The notes under the pieces: model-generated | Told to the model about the DNA's origin: nothing | Database searches by the model: none | What the model saw: only the letters and a program-made list of their open reading frames with translations | In this document: positions 1 to 8,668 of the stretch, one piece after another | Layout of the letters: the number at the start of each line of letters is the position of its first letter | Position numbering within the stretch: the first letter of the stretch is position 1 | DNA from: Streptomyces sp. RFCAC02 | Lineage (GTDB): Bacteria; Actinomycetota; Actinomycetes; Streptomycetales; Streptomycetaceae | Reading direction: 5' to 3' | Assembly (NCBI RefSeq): GCF_004193175.1 | Contig: NZ_SAUH01000001.1 | Location: forward strand, 4,115,001 to 4,179,000 | DNA: 64,000 nucleotides | Translations under genes and position numbers: made by a program

Positions 1-795
1 GTCTTCGGCACCCCTGACACGACGCTTGAGGACGCCCAGGCGGCGAAGCTCGACCTCATCTGCCGCAAGCTCGGCCTGCGCGAGGGGCAGCGGCTCCTCG
101 ACGTCGGCTGCGGCTGGGGCTCCATGGTCCTGCACGCCGCGCGCGAGTACGGCGTGCGGGCCGTCGGCATCACCCTCTCCGCCGAGCAGGCGGCGTACGC
201 GCGCGAACGCGTCGCCAAGGAGGGTCTCGAGGACCGCGTCGAGATCCGCGTGCAGGACTACCGCGAGACGGCGGACGGCCCGTACGACGCGATCTCCTCC
301 ATCGGCATGGCCGAGCACGTCGGCGCCGCCCGCTACCGCGAGTACGCCGACCGCCTCCTCGGGCTGCTGCGGCCCGGCGGCCGGCTGCTGAACCACCAGA
401 TCGCCCGCCGCCCGCTGGAGGACGAACGGACCTACCGGGCCGACCCGTTCATCGACGCCTACGTCTTCCCCGACGGTGAACTCGCCCCCGTGGGGCGGAC
501 GGTGTCGCTGCTGGAACGCGCCGGCTTCGAAGTGCGGGACGCCGAGGCGCTGCGCGAGCACTACGCCCTGACGCTCCGCCACTGGGTGCGGAACCTGGAG
601 GCGCGCTGGGACGAGGCGGTGCGCCTCACCAGCCCGGGGCGCGCCCGCGTGTGGCGGCTGTACATGGCGGCGTCGGCCCAGGCGTTCGAGCGCGGCAGGA
701 TCGGTGTCAACCAGGTCCTCGCGGTCCGGCCGCCGGCCGGTGGGGCGTCCGTCCTCCCGCTGCGGCCCCGCGCCTGGGTGGAACGGGCCGCCTGA
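1..795 (+). CDS. Cyclopropane-fatty-acyl-phospholipid synthase family methyltransferase, 5' truncated by window edge
   Basis: The frame is open from base 1, so the true start lies outside the window and 264 codons are visible. Residues 33-41 (LDVGCGWGS) are the SAM-binding motif I of the CFA/mycolic-acid methyltransferase family. They are followed by GITLSAEQ, QDYRE and an EHVG motif around residues 55-107, and by the family's C-terminal RIGVNQ segment. The enzyme would methylenate unsaturated acyl chains of membrane phospholipids using SAM. The usual family length is about 400 residues, so roughly the N-terminal third is missing. A perfect hairpin follows the stop at 801-841. Confidence in the family is high; lipid specificity cannot be read from the sequence. 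Confidence 0.93.
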   Translation, partial: VFGTPDTTLEDAQAAKLDLICRKLGLREGQRLLDVGCGWGSMVLHAAREYGVRAVGITLSAEQAAYARERVAKEGLEDRVEIRVQDYRETADGPYDAISSIGMAEHVGAARYREYADRLLGLLRPGGRLLNHQIARRPLEDERTYRADPFIDAYVFPDGELAPVGRTVSLLERAGFEVRDAEALREHYALTLRHWVRNLEARWDEAVRLTSPGRARVWRLYMAASAQAFERGRIGVNQVLAVRPPAGGASVLPLRPRAWVERAA

Positions 796-800
796 TCCGG

Positions 801-841
801 CGCCCCGGCCCGCGCGGGCACGCGCCGCGCGGGCCGGGGCG
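801..841. terminator. Perfect 17-bp hairpin after the CFA synthase
   Basis: Arms 801-817 and 825-841 are perfectly complementary around a 7-nt loop, starting 5 nt after the stop. There is no U-tract, which is common for streptomycete terminators. It could also end leftward transcription from the DUF3152 side. Confidence 0.75.
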
Positions 842-936
842 TCCGTCTCGAAGACGATCTCCTCGACCACCTGTTCGTCCGGCGGCAGCCGCGCGAAGCG
901 CCACCCGGCCCAGGGCCCGATGGGCCGCGGCGCGCG
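841..936 (-). pseudogene. Short coding-like remnant downstream of the DUF3152 gene
   Basis: On the minus strand this stretch reads through 32 codons, including PWAGWRFARLPPDEQVVEEI, with G or C at nearly every third position and a normal protein composition. It has no start codon in frame, since it only begins beyond the DUF3152 stop, and it runs into the 801-841 hairpin. I do not recognise the family. The codon pattern suggests the tail of a lost gene rather than random intergenic DNA, but the piece is short and chance cannot be excluded. Confidence 0.35.
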
Positions 937-937
937 G

Positions 938-1869
938 TCAGGGGACGGACGGGCCGGAGAGGTAGTTGCCGTTCTCGTCGTACGGCCAGGCGTTGGCGAC
1001 GCAGCCCTTGAGGCCGTCGATCTGCTGCATCATCGCCGGTGCCGGCATGCCCTCGCCCGGGCAGGTCTCGTGGCCGTGGCCGATGCGGTGGCCGACCTCG
1101 TGGTTGATGATGAGCGCCCGGTACTCGTGCAGCGGGCCGTCGAACTGGGGCGAGCCGGTGAGCCAGCGCTTCAGGTTGACCATGACCTGGTCGCCGACCG
1201 CGCAGTTGACCTCGCCGTGCGTGTCGAGGCCGTACTGGCCGCAGATCGTGTCGACCGTGTCGGCGGTCGCGATCTTCACCTCGAAGTCGTAGCTGTCCCC
1301 GGAGACGAGCTGGAACGAGTTGACGCCGTCCGTGGTCCAGCCGCGGGGGTCGGCGAGGATTCCCTCGATCTCCGCCGCCGCCTCCTCGGGGTCGACCCCC
1401 GCGCCGTCCTCCACCTGGACCTTGTAGCGGCGGAGCGTGCTGCCGCTGCCCACGGTCTCGCCCGACGCCTCGGCCGTGAGGAACTCGCCGGTCCCCGAGG
1501 TCGGTATGTCCTCCTCGTCGGGTATGTCGTCCTCCGGGGGTCCTCGTCCGTGGGGTCGTCACTCGGGGTGACGTCCTCCTGTGCGTCCGCGCTCCCTTCG
1601 GGATCGGCCTCCGGGCTGCTCTCCACGCCCTCGATACGCGCCTCCGGCGTCGTCGCCGTGCCGCCGGTCGCCGACGGGCCGGACGCGGCGGTGCCCGTGC
1701 CGCCGTCCCGGAGGTACATGAACGCCGACCCCGCGAGGCAGACAGCGCAGGCCGCGAGCAGCACGGTGACCAGGCGCCGCCGGCGGGCACGCGCACGGCG
1801 GCGGCCCTGCGACGCGCGGCGGCCCACGGGTGCCGACGGGGCGTTCTTGCGCTTCTTCCGGGAGTGCAT
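938..1869 (-). pseudogene. DUF3152 zincin-like membrane-anchored protein, split by a one-base frameshift
   Basis: The ATG at 1869 opens a frame with a basic N-terminus, one membrane segment (about residues 34-52) and an acidic Ser/Asp/Glu linker. That frame turns into an arginine-rich shadow after about 1537. A second frame carries on with PEDDIPDEED-type linker and then the whole DUF3152 domain, including HEVGHRIGHGH, a zinc-peptidase-like motif, ending in GPSVP at 938. The two frames join if one G is restored in the run of five at 1536-1540. This is either a sequencing or assembly error in a homopolymer, a real pseudogene, or slippage on the C-run of the mRNA. A GTG at 1453 could start a domain-only product lacking the membrane anchor. 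The role of DUF3152 is not established. Confidence 0.85.
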
Positions 1870-1998
1870 GCTCCCGAGCCTGCGCCCTCCACATGATCAC
1901 TCCTGGATCGGAAGGTCACGGAAACGCAACAGCGGTGCCGTGCGGGCAGCCGACCCCGCCTCCGTCCGCCGCCCCGGACGCCCCGCATACTGGGGCGC

Positions 1999-2679
1999 AT
2001 GCCCCGAGTCCTGCTCGTCGAAGACGACCCAGCCGTCCGCAAGGGCGTCGAACTGGCTCTGGGCCACCAGGGATATGACGTGATCGCCGCCACGACGGGC
2101 GAGGAGGGACTGGCGCGGCTGGCGTCCGCGCGCCCCGATGTCGTCGTCCTCGACCTGATGCTGCCGGGGCTCTCCGGCCTCGACGTCTGCCGCCGCATCC
2201 GGGAGCGCGACCAGGTCCCGATCATCATGGTGACGGCGCGGGGCGACGACGTCGACATGGTGGTCGGCCTGGAGGCGGGCGCGGACGACTACGTGGTGAA
2301 GCCGGTGCGGGCGCGGGTGCTCGACGCGCGGATACGGGCGGTGCTGCGCCGTATCGGCCCCACCGTCGCGGAGGGCATACGGCCCCTGCCCGAGACGCAC
2401 GGCACGCTGACGATCGACAGGACCGGCCTCGTCGTCTCCCACGAGGGCGCACAGCTGCAACTCGCCCCCTCCGAACTCCGCCTGCTGCTGACGCTGTCCG
2501 CGTCGCCAGGCCAGGTGCTGAGCCGCCAGCAGCTCCTCGAAGCCGTCTGGGAGCACGACTACCACGGCGACATACGGCTGGTGGACGCCTGCGTGAAGCG
2601 GCTGCGGGGGAAGCTGGGCAGCGCCGCCCGGTACGTCCGGACGGTGCGCGGCTTCGGCTACTGCTTCCGGACCTCGTGA
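1999..2679 (+). CDS. OmpR-family response regulator, AfsQ1-like
   Basis: 226 residues: receiver domain (about 1-120) with the acidic pair E8/D9, phosphoacceptor D52 and the conserved K102 of the VKP segment, then a winged-helix DNA-binding domain (about 135-226) ending VRTVRGFGYCF. The stretch GADDYVVKPVRARVLDARIR and the LSRQQLLEAVWEHDY segment resemble streptomycete AfsQ1 more than CseB as I remember them. It acts in the cytoplasm as a transcription factor phosphorylated by the histidine kinase encoded next. The stop overlaps the kinase GTG, so the two are co-translated. The start has no Shine-Dalgarno sequence; a CATACT box at 1986-1991 lies 7 nt upstream, suggesting a leaderless mRNA. Confidence 0.93.
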   Translation: MPRVLLVEDDPAVRKGVELALGHQGYDVIAATTGEEGLARLASARPDVVVLDLMLPGLSGLDVCRRIRERDQVPIIMVTARGDDVDMVVGLEAGADDYVVKPVRARVLDARIRAVLRRIGPTVAEGIRPLPETHGTLTIDRTGLVVSHEGAQLQLAPSELRLLLTLSASPGQVLSRQQLLEAVWEHDYHGDIRLVDACVKRLRGKLGSAARYVRTVRGFGYCFRTS

Positions 2680-4160
2680 GCCCCGGGGGCGGCGGCATGT
2701 GGGCGAAGGCGGTGCGGTTCCTGCGCGGGCTGCGGGTCCGCCTCGTCGTCGGCTTCGCCGTCGTCGCCGCCGTCAGCGCCCTCGGCACCGGGCTGCTGGC
2801 CTTCCGCGAGGCGCGCACGGGGGTGCTGCAGCGCAGTCAGGACGTGGTGATCGAGCAGTTCCGCGACAGCATCGACGCCTTCGCGCCCGGCGTGCCCTCG
2901 GCCCCGACCGGTGAGGAGCTGACCGCCCTCGTCGACTCCGTGGCGCGGGCGCACCGGTCGCAGGGCTGGCAGGTGCTCGCCACCTACGAGGACACCCGTG
3001 CCGCCTCGGGTCCCGACGGCGCCTTCGCGAGGCTGAGCCCCGAGCTGCGCGAGGCGGTGGCGGAGCGGGCCTCGGCCGTCTTCCAGCGGGTGGACGCCGA
3101 CGGCCGGCCCTTCCTGGTCGTCGGGCTGCCGGTCACCTACGCGTCGGCGTCCGGCGGGTCGTACCTCTCCGGGGTCGCGTTCTACCTCGTCGTCCCGCAG
3201 GACACGGAAGAGGCGTATGTGCAGGCCATCATCGCCGCCGTCGAGCACGCCACGGTGTACGCGCTCGGCGGGGCCGTCCTGCTCGCGCTGCTGGCGGCCA
3301 GGGGGGTGCTGCGGCCCCTGCGCGCGCTGCGCGGGGCGACCCGCAGGATGGCCGAGGGCCACCTCGATGTGCGGCTCGACGTGCAGGGGTCCGACGAACT
3401 CGCCGAACTCTCAAGGACGTTCAACGACACGGCGGCGGCCCTCGAACAGTCGGTCGCCGAGCTGCGGCGGCTGGAGGTGCAGGCCCGGCGCTTCGCGGCC
3501 GACGTGTCGCACGAGCTGCGGACGCCGCTGGCCGCGATGGCGGCCGTCACCGATGTGCTGGACGAGGGGGCGCCCCGGCTCGACCCGGAGACCGGGGACG
3601 CGGTGCGGCTGATCAGCGAGGAGACCGCGCGGCTCAGCAGACTGGTCGAGGACCTGATGGAGATGTCCCGGTTCGACGCGGGCGCCGCGGCGCTCGCCCT
3701 GGACGAGATCGACGTGGCCGAGTCGCTGCGCCGCACGCTGGCCGCGCGCGGCTGGACCGACGAGCGGGTGGTGGCCCGGCTGCCCGCGCCCGGTACGCTG
3801 CGGGCCCGGCTCGATCCGCGCCGGCTCGACGTCGTGGTCGCGAACCTGGTGGGCAACGCGCTGCGGCACGGCGCCGCGCCCGTGCGGGTCTCGCTCGGCG
3901 TCCGGCACGACCGTACGGAAGGGGCGTGGCTGATCATCGAGGTCGCCGACGAGGGGCGCGGCATTCCCGAGGAGGCCCTGCCCCACATCTTCGAGCGCTT
4001 CTACAAGGCGGACGCCACCCGGGCGCGCAGCGAGAGCAGCGGCCTCGGCCTGGCCATCACCGCGGAGAACGTCCACCTGCACGGCGGGCGGGTCCACGCG
4101 GCGAACAGGCCGCGGGGCGGAGCCGTCTTCACCGTCGAACTCCCGGTGCGGCGCGCATGA
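2676..4160 (+). CDS. Sensor histidine kinase
   Basis: 494 residues. Order: short cytoplasmic start, membrane helix (about 22-44), extracytoplasmic sensor region (45-185), second helix (about 192-212), HAMP linker (210-265), DHp domain with phosphoacceptor H279 in SHELRTPL, and an ATPase domain with N-box NLVGNALRHG, G1 DEGRGIP and G2 SSGLGLAI. It is the partner of the preceding regulator, which it overlaps by 4 nt. The GTG at 2676 was chosen for that overlap; an ATG at 2697 would remove seven residues and is equally plausible. The stop overlaps the next gene's ATG, so regulator, kinase and lipoprotein form one operon. The signal sensed is unknown. Confidence 0.93.
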   Translation: MSPGGGGMWAKAVRFLRGLRVRLVVGFAVVAAVSALGTGLLAFREARTGVLQRSQDVVIEQFRDSIDAFAPGVPSAPTGEELTALVDSVARAHRSQGWQVLATYEDTRAASGPDGAFARLSPELREAVAERASAVFQRVDADGRPFLVVGLPVTYASASGGSYLSGVAFYLVVPQDTEEAYVQAIIAAVEHATVYALGGAVLLALLAARGVLRPLRALRGATRRMAEGHLDVRLDVQGSDELAELSRTFNDTAAALEQSVAELRRLEVQARRFAADVSHELRTPLAAMAAVTDVLDEGAPRLDPETGDAVRLISEETARLSRLVEDLMEMSRFDAGAAALALDEIDVAESLRRTLAARGWTDERVVARLPAPGTLRARLDPRRLDVVVANLVGNALRHGAAPVRVSLGVRHDRTEGAWLIIEVADEGRGIPEEALPHIFERFYKADATRARSESSGLGLAITAENVHLHGGRVHAANRPRGGAVFTVELPVRRA

Positions 4161-4693
4161 GACGCCCCCGCTCCCGTTCACTCGCGCCGCTGGGCTGCCT
4201 GCCCGCCGCCGCGCTGCTCGCGGCGTGCGGTGTGCCGCCGTCCGGCGTCATCCAGGCCGGTGCCCCGGCGACGGGCATGCTCGCCGAGACCTTCGTGTAC
4301 TTCGTGTCGCCGACGGACGGGTCGCTGGTGGCCACGCCCCGCGGGACCGACGGGCCCGCCGGTGTGTCCACCGTCGTGGCCCTCCTCCTGGACGGTCCCC
4401 GCGCCGAGGAGAGCGGCCGGGTCGTCACGCGGCTGCCCGACCTGGCCGGCGACGCGACCGTCACGACGGGCGTCTTCACCGTGTCCATCGTGCTCCCCGG
4501 CGCCGCTCCGCTGTCGAGGACCGCCATGCGGCAGCTCGTCTGCACAGCGGCGGCGGCCCTCCGCGCCGCGGAACCGTTCGCCGCCGAGCCGACGGAGAGC
4601 GGTTCCGCGTGGCCGATGTCCGACCTGATCACCGTCGAGGTCAGCGGCCGGGACTGGAAGATCGCGCAGGACGACTCGTCCTGCCCCGGCTAG
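4157..4693 (+). CDS. Small lipoprotein encoded with the two-component system (GerMN-like)
   Basis: 178 residues with a type II signal peptide: basic start RRPRSRS, hydrophobic core, lipobox LLAAC with the lipidated Cys at about residue 25, then GVPPSGVIQAG. The remainder (VYFV..., ...LLDGPRAEES..., VSIVLPGAAPLSRTAMRQLVCTAAAAL) resembles a single GerMN/sporulation-type domain. The ATG at 4157 overlaps the kinase stop by 4 nt. By analogy with MtrAB-LpqB and CseA-CseBC, the lipoprotein may tune the kinase from outside the membrane; this is inference. The earlier in-frame region upstream is kinase antisense-frame noise. A hairpin terminator follows at 4731. Confidence 0.82.
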   Translation: MRRPRSRSLAPLGCLPAAALLAACGVPPSGVIQAGAPATGMLAETFVYFVSPTDGSLVATPRGTDGPAGVSTVVALLLDGPRAEESGRVVTRLPDLAGDATVTTGVFTVSIVLPGAAPLSRTAMRQLVCTAAAALRAAEPFAAEPTESGSAWPMSDLITVEVSGRDWKIAQDDSSCPG

Positions 4694-4730
4694 GCCCTAG
4701 GGTCCGCTGGGGCAGACCCCGGCCCTCACG

Positions 4731-4778
4731 CGCCGCCTCCCCGTCCGGTCGCCGGAGGCGCCGGGCGGGGAGGCGGCG
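4731..4778. terminator. Bidirectional hairpin between convergent genes
   Basis: Arms 4731-4743 and 4766-4778 are a perfect 13-bp match with a further small stem inside the loop. It lies between the rightward lipoprotein gene and the leftward ABC permease gene, 10 nt from the latter's stop. Confidence 0.75.
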
Positions 4779-4787
4779 AAGCGGGCC

Positions 4788-7334
4788 TCAGTCGGCCTTG
4801 ATGGCTTCCAGCATGTTCAGCCGGGCCGCGCGGCGCGCCGGCCACAGGGCGGCCAGCACCCCCACCACGCCGGCGAGCACGAGGAAGACGATCAGCCGTG
4901 TCCACGGCATGGTCAGCGTGTAGGTGGCGAGGGAGTCGCTGATCAGCTGACCCACCGCCCAGGCGAAGAAGACGCCGAGCCCCACGCCCATCACGCCGCC
5001 GAACAGGGCGATGGTGACCGCCTCGATCCGCACCATCCGCTTGGTGCCGCGCCGGTCGAGGCCGATCGCCCGCAGCATGCCGATCTCCTGGCGGCGCTCG
5101 AACACCGACATGGCGAGGGTGTTGATGACGCCGAGGACGGCCACGATCACCGCCATGGCCAGCAGGCCGTAGAGCATGTTCAGCAGGAGGTTGAAGATGT
5201 AGGCGATGTCCTCGGATATGTCGTCGCGGTCCTGCACGAGGATCGCCGGGTTGTCGCCGAGGGCGCTCTCCAGCCGGTCCTTCGCGGCGTCGCTGACGCC
5301 GTCGTCCATGCGCAGCATGACCTGCATGTCCCACACGCGGTCCAGGTGCGGGTCGAGCGCGGCCGTGTCGATCATGACGCCGGTGATCATCGCGTTGCCC
5401 TCGTAGAGGCCGGCGACGGTCAGCGTGCCCGTCTCCCCGTCCTCGAAGGTGGCCGTGAACGTGTCGCCGGCCGACCAGCCGTGCTTCTCCGCCGTGTCGG
5501 TGTCGACGACCACCGCGTCGCCGCGGAGGTCGTCCCACGAGCCGGTGGTGAAGTCGAGGTTCACCAGGTCCGGCATGGCGGAGCCGTCGACACCGGTGAG
5601 GTACTGGGTGTCGTCGTCGCCCTCGTAGAGCGCCGGCGAGTTCCGCAGGCCGCTGATGGCGGTCACCTCGGGCAGCTCGGCCAGGGTCTCCCCGATCTCC
5701 GGGGACAACGGCGTGAAGTTCGCCATGGAGACGACGTAGTCGCTCTTCAGGGATTCGGCCGCCAGCTTGTCGATGGCGTGGGAGAGGGAGGTCGCTATCA
5801 CGGTCATGCCGGTGATCAGGGTGAGCCCGATCATCAGCGCCGACGCGGTCGCGGCGGTGCGGCGCGGGTTGCGGACCGCGTTGAGCCGGGCCAGGCGGCC
5901 GGAGACGCCGAAGACACGGACCAGGGGAGCGGCCAGGGCGATCACCGGGCGGGACAGCAGCGGCGTGAGGACGAAGACCCCGACGACCAGCAGCGCCGCA
6001 CCGAGCCCCATCGTGGCGCCGTTGTCGTCGGCGCCGATGCCGACCACGACGAGCGCGCCGCCGGCGGCCGCGAACAGGGCGCCGATGGTGTTGCGCAGCA
6101 GGAGGCCGCGCGCCGTGGGCACGGCGTGCAGGGCGTTCATGGCGGCGACCGGCGGGATCTTCGCGGCCCGCCGCGCGGGCAGGTAGGCAGCGAGCATGGT
6201 GATGCCGACGCCGACGATCAGCGAGGCGGCCACCGCGGAGCCCGAGATGATCAGCGGCCCGTCGGGGACCGTGATGCCGGCCGAGCCCATGAGGGAGCGC
6301 AGGCCGGCCGCCACCCCGATGCCCACGGCGAGGCCGACGGCGCCGGCGACGACGCCGACGACGAACGCCTCGATCAGCACCGACCGTGTGACCTGCCGCC
6401 GGCTCGCGCCCACCGCGCGCAGCAGCGCCAGCTCCCGCGTCCGCTGGGCGACGAGCATGGTGAACGTGTTGGCGATGATGAAGATGCCGACGAACAGCGC
6501 CACCCCGGCGAAGCCGAGCAGCGCGGTCCGCATGCCGCTGGTGGCCGCCTCGATGCTGTCGGCCTGGTCCTTCGCCGCCTGGTCGCCGGTGATGGCCTCG
6601 GCGTCGGCGGGCAGCAGCGGCTCGACGGCCGTCTTCAGCTCCTCCTGTGAGGTGCCCTGCTCGGCCCGCAGCACGATGCGGCTGTACTCGCCGGGCGCGG
6701 TGTAGAGCTGCTGCGCGGTGGCGGTGTCGAAGAGGACCATCGCGCCGCCGGCCGCGACCGCGCCGTCGTCCGTGGTGAAGATCCCGGTGATCGTCTCCTC
6801 GCGGACCGGGCCGTCCACCGAGAGCCGGGCGGTGTCGCCCACCGCGTACCCGGTGCGCTCGGCCGTCCTGGCGTCGATGGCTATCTCGCCCTCGCCGGCC
6901 GGGGCACGGCCCTCGTCCATCGGGTAGCGGTCGTCCGTGCCGGTGCCGTCGGGGCCGGCGTAGTAGTTGGTGCCGGTGGTGTCCCAGCCGGCGCCGACGA
7001 GGTCGCCGTCCTTGTCAGCGAGGGCGGCGAAGCCGTTGACGCTGCCGGTGGCCGACGCCACGCCGGGCAGCGCGCCGAGGGAGTCGAGCAGTTCCTGGGG
7101 GAGGTCGGAGGCCGCTCCCGGCGTCTCCTCGGCGGCGTCGCTGTCGTCGTCCGGCTGCACGGCGACGTCCACGTCGTCGAGGCCCTTCTCCGCGCTGCGC
7201 TGGAACGCCTCGGAGAGGGTGGACGTGAAGACGAGGGTGCCCGCGACGAACGCGACGCCGAGCAGCACGGCGAGCGTCGTCATGAGCAGGCGCGCCTTGT
7301 GCGCGAGCACGTTGCGCAGGGCGGTTCTCAGCAT
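4788..7334 (-). CDS. ABC transporter permease, FtsX/MacB type (duplicated)
   Basis: 848 residues. N-terminal membrane helix (about 17-37), a large extracytoplasmic domain (about 40-260), three helices with an FtsX core (about 270-420, including RTRELALLRAVGASRRQV), two central helices, then a second extracytoplasmic domain and FtsX core (ERRQEIGMLRAIGLDRRGTK near 740-760), ending NMLEAIKAD. This is the usual layout of large actinobacterial MacB-like permeases. It works with the ATPase encoded 58 nt upstream at 7393-8172, probably exporting or extracting a lipid, peptide or lipoprotein rather than importing. The substrate is unknown. Confidence 0.93.
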   Translation of the reverse strand: MLRTALRNVLAHKARLLMTTLAVLLGVAFVAGTLVFTSTLSEAFQRSAEKGLDDVDVAVQPDDDSDAAEETPGAASDLPQELLDSLGALPGVASATGSVNGFAALADKDGDLVGAGWDTTGTNYYAGPDGTGTDDRYPMDEGRAPAGEGEIAIDARTAERTGYAVGDTARLSVDGPVREETITGIFTTDDGAVAAGGAMVLFDTATAQQLYTAPGEYSRIVLRAEQGTSQEELKTAVEPLLPADAEAITGDQAAKDQADSIEAATSGMRTALLGFAGVALFVGIFIIANTFTMLVAQRTRELALLRAVGASRRQVTRSVLIEAFVVGVVAGAVGLAVGIGVAAGLRSLMGSAGITVPDGPLIISGSAVAASLIVGVGITMLAAYLPARRAAKIPPVAAMNALHAVPTARGLLLRNTIGALFAAAGGALVVVGIGADDNGATMGLGAALLVVGVFVLTPLLSRPVIALAAPLVRVFGVSGRLARLNAVRNPRRTAATASALMIGLTLITGMTVIATSLSHAIDKLAAESLKSDYVVSMANFTPLSPEIGETLAELPEVTAISGLRNSPALYEGDDDTQYLTGVDGSAMPDLVNLDFTTGSWDDLRGDAVVVDTDTAEKHGWSAGDTFTATFEDGETGTLTVAGLYEGNAMITGVMIDTAALDPHLDRVWDMQVMLRMDDGVSDAAKDRLESALGDNPAILVQDRDDISEDIAYIFNLLLNMLYGLLAMAVIVAVLGVINTLAMSVFERRQEIGMLRAIGLDRRGTKRMVRIEAVTIALFGGVMGVGLGVFFAWAVGQLISDSLATYTLTMPWTRLIVFLVLAGVVGVLAALWPARRAARLNMLEAIKAD

Positions 7335-7392
7335 GGTGGTCTTCCGGAAGGTGGTGGCTGCGGGGCGGGGTGGGGGCGGTCCGGGGGCCGGA

Positions 7393-8172
7393 TCAGCTCG
7401 TGCGGCCCTTGGCGTCGAAGCGCTTCATGTGCTCCAGGACGGCCTCGGCGGTGGGGTCGGCCATGTCGTCGACGATGCGGCCGTCGGCGAGGAAGACGAC
7501 GCGGTCGGCGTAGGAGGCGGCGACGGGGTCGTGGGTGACCATGACGACGGTCTGGCCGAGGTCGCGGACGGAGTTCCGCAGGAAGCCGAGGACTTCGGCG
7601 CCGGCGCGGGAGTCGAGGTTGCCGGTGGGTTCGTCGCCGAAGATGATCTCGGGCCTGCTCGCGAGGGCGCGGGCGACGGCGACGCGCTGCTGCTGTCCGC
7701 CGGAGAGCTGGGCGGGCCGGTGCTTCAGGCGGTCGGCGAGACCGACGGTGGAGATGACCTTGTCCAGCCACTCCCGGTCGGGCTTGCGGCCGGCTATGTC
7801 CATCGGCAGCGTGATGTTCTCCAGCGCGTTCAGCGTGGGCAGCAGATTGAACGCCTGGAAGATGAAGCCGATCCGGTCCCGCCGCAACTGCGTGAGCTTC
7901 TTGTCCTTCAGCCCGGTGATCTCCGTGTCACCGATGCGGGCCGAGCCGCCCGACACGGTGTCCAGACCCGCCATGCAGTGCATGAGCGTGGACTTCCCGG
8001 AGCCGGACGGCCCCATGATCGCCGTGAACTCGGCCCGCCGGAACTCCACCGACACATGGTCGAGCGCCACGACCTGGGTCTCGCCCTGGCCGTAGACCTT
8101 GGTCAGGTCGACGGCGCGGGCGGCCACCGCCGCGGTCGACGCCGGGGTGGTGGCGGTGGTGAACGTGGACAC
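7393..8172 (-). CDS. ABC transporter ATP-binding protein, MacB/LolD type
   Basis: 259 residues. Walker A GPSGSGKST (about 56-64), Q-loop in FIFQAFNLLPTL, signature LSGGQQQRVAVARAL, Walker B IIFGDEPTGNLD and the H-loop VTHD are all present; the GNLDS extension is typical of the MacB/LolD/FtsE branch. The GTG at 8172 was preferred over upstream in-frame starts because an AGGAG lies 6 nt before it. It forms a leftward operon with the FtsX-type permease at 4788-7334. The upstream region carries an imperfect inverted repeat (8313-8344) that could be an operator. Confidence 0.94.
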   Translation of the reverse strand: MSTFTTATTPASTAAVAARAVDLTKVYGQGETQVVALDHVSVEFRRAEFTAIMGPSGSGKSTLMHCMAGLDTVSGGSARIGDTEITGLKDKKLTQLRRDRIGFIFQAFNLLPTLNALENITLPMDIAGRKPDREWLDKVISTVGLADRLKHRPAQLSGGQQQRVAVARALASRPEIIFGDEPTGNLDSRAGAEVLGFLRNSVRDLGQTVVMVTHDPVAASYADRVVFLADGRIVDDMADPTAEAVLEHMKRFDAKGRTS

Positions 8173-8312
8173 GGGTACTCCTGACACGTGGGGCCTGCGG
8201 TTCTTCCGGACACCGCGCCACGACCGGCACGGTGACAACACGCTCCATCCTCGGCCACGGCCCGCACGCAGCGCGATCCGTCATCGTGCTCTTTCCATGA
8301 GTTCTTCGGATG

Positions 8313-8344
8313 GACTCCGGAGGCCGTCGTCTCCTCCTGGAGTC
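8313..8344. repeat. Imperfect inverted repeat upstream of the ABC operon
   Basis: GACTCCGGAGG (8313-8323) is repeated inverted as CCTCCTGGAGTC (8333-8344) with one bulged base and a 9-nt loop. It sits about 140 nt before the ATPase start on the minus strand. It could be an operator or an mRNA leader hairpin. The rest of 8173-8586 holds the ATPase Shine-Dalgarno sequence and, near bldA, a possible -10 box TAAGCT (8533-8538) without a clear -35; I see no gene there. Confidence 0.45.
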
Positions 8345-8586
8345 GTAGTCACCCCTGAGTGCGCGGAGGGACGCGGAGGGTTGATTTGCGTCATTCCTCG
8401 GACGGTCAGCCGTCCGGGTGACCGGACCGAAACGGCCCGTGGCCACACGGTCCGGGCCTGATGAAGCGTCAGCGGCTCATAAAATCAGACAACAACCGTA
8501 CGGGGCAAAGGTGTTCGGGCGAACCGGCCGGATAAGCTCGTCGGGAGCGCTGGCGCGCATGTGCCCGGTACGGCTTCGGGATCTGT

Positions 8587-8668
8587 GCCCGGATGGTGGA
8601 ATGCAGACACGGTGAGCTTAAAACTCGCTGGCCTTCGGGTCGTGCCGGTTCGAATCCGGCTCCGGGCA
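8587..8668 (+). tRNA. bldA: tRNA-Leu with anticodon UAA (bldA)
   Basis: Acceptor arms 8587-8593 (GCCCGGA) and 8661-8667 (TCCGGGC) pair perfectly, with discriminator A at 8668. The anticodon arm GTGAG/CTCGC encloses loop CTTAAAA, giving anticodon UAA. There is a class II variable arm with a TTCG loop, and a T-arm GCCGG-TTCGAAT-CCGGC. CCA is not encoded. It is the only tRNA reading the rare UUA codon in Streptomyces and controls development and antibiotic production through TTA-containing genes. The sequence closely matches bldA as I remember it. By eye I found no in-frame TTA codon in the confident genes of this window. Confidence 0.97.

Noticed and set aside
561..2258. 565-codon minus-strand frame across CFA synthase, DUF3152 and the regulator
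   Set aside because: Arginine-rich shadow with no domain; it overlaps genes in better frames.
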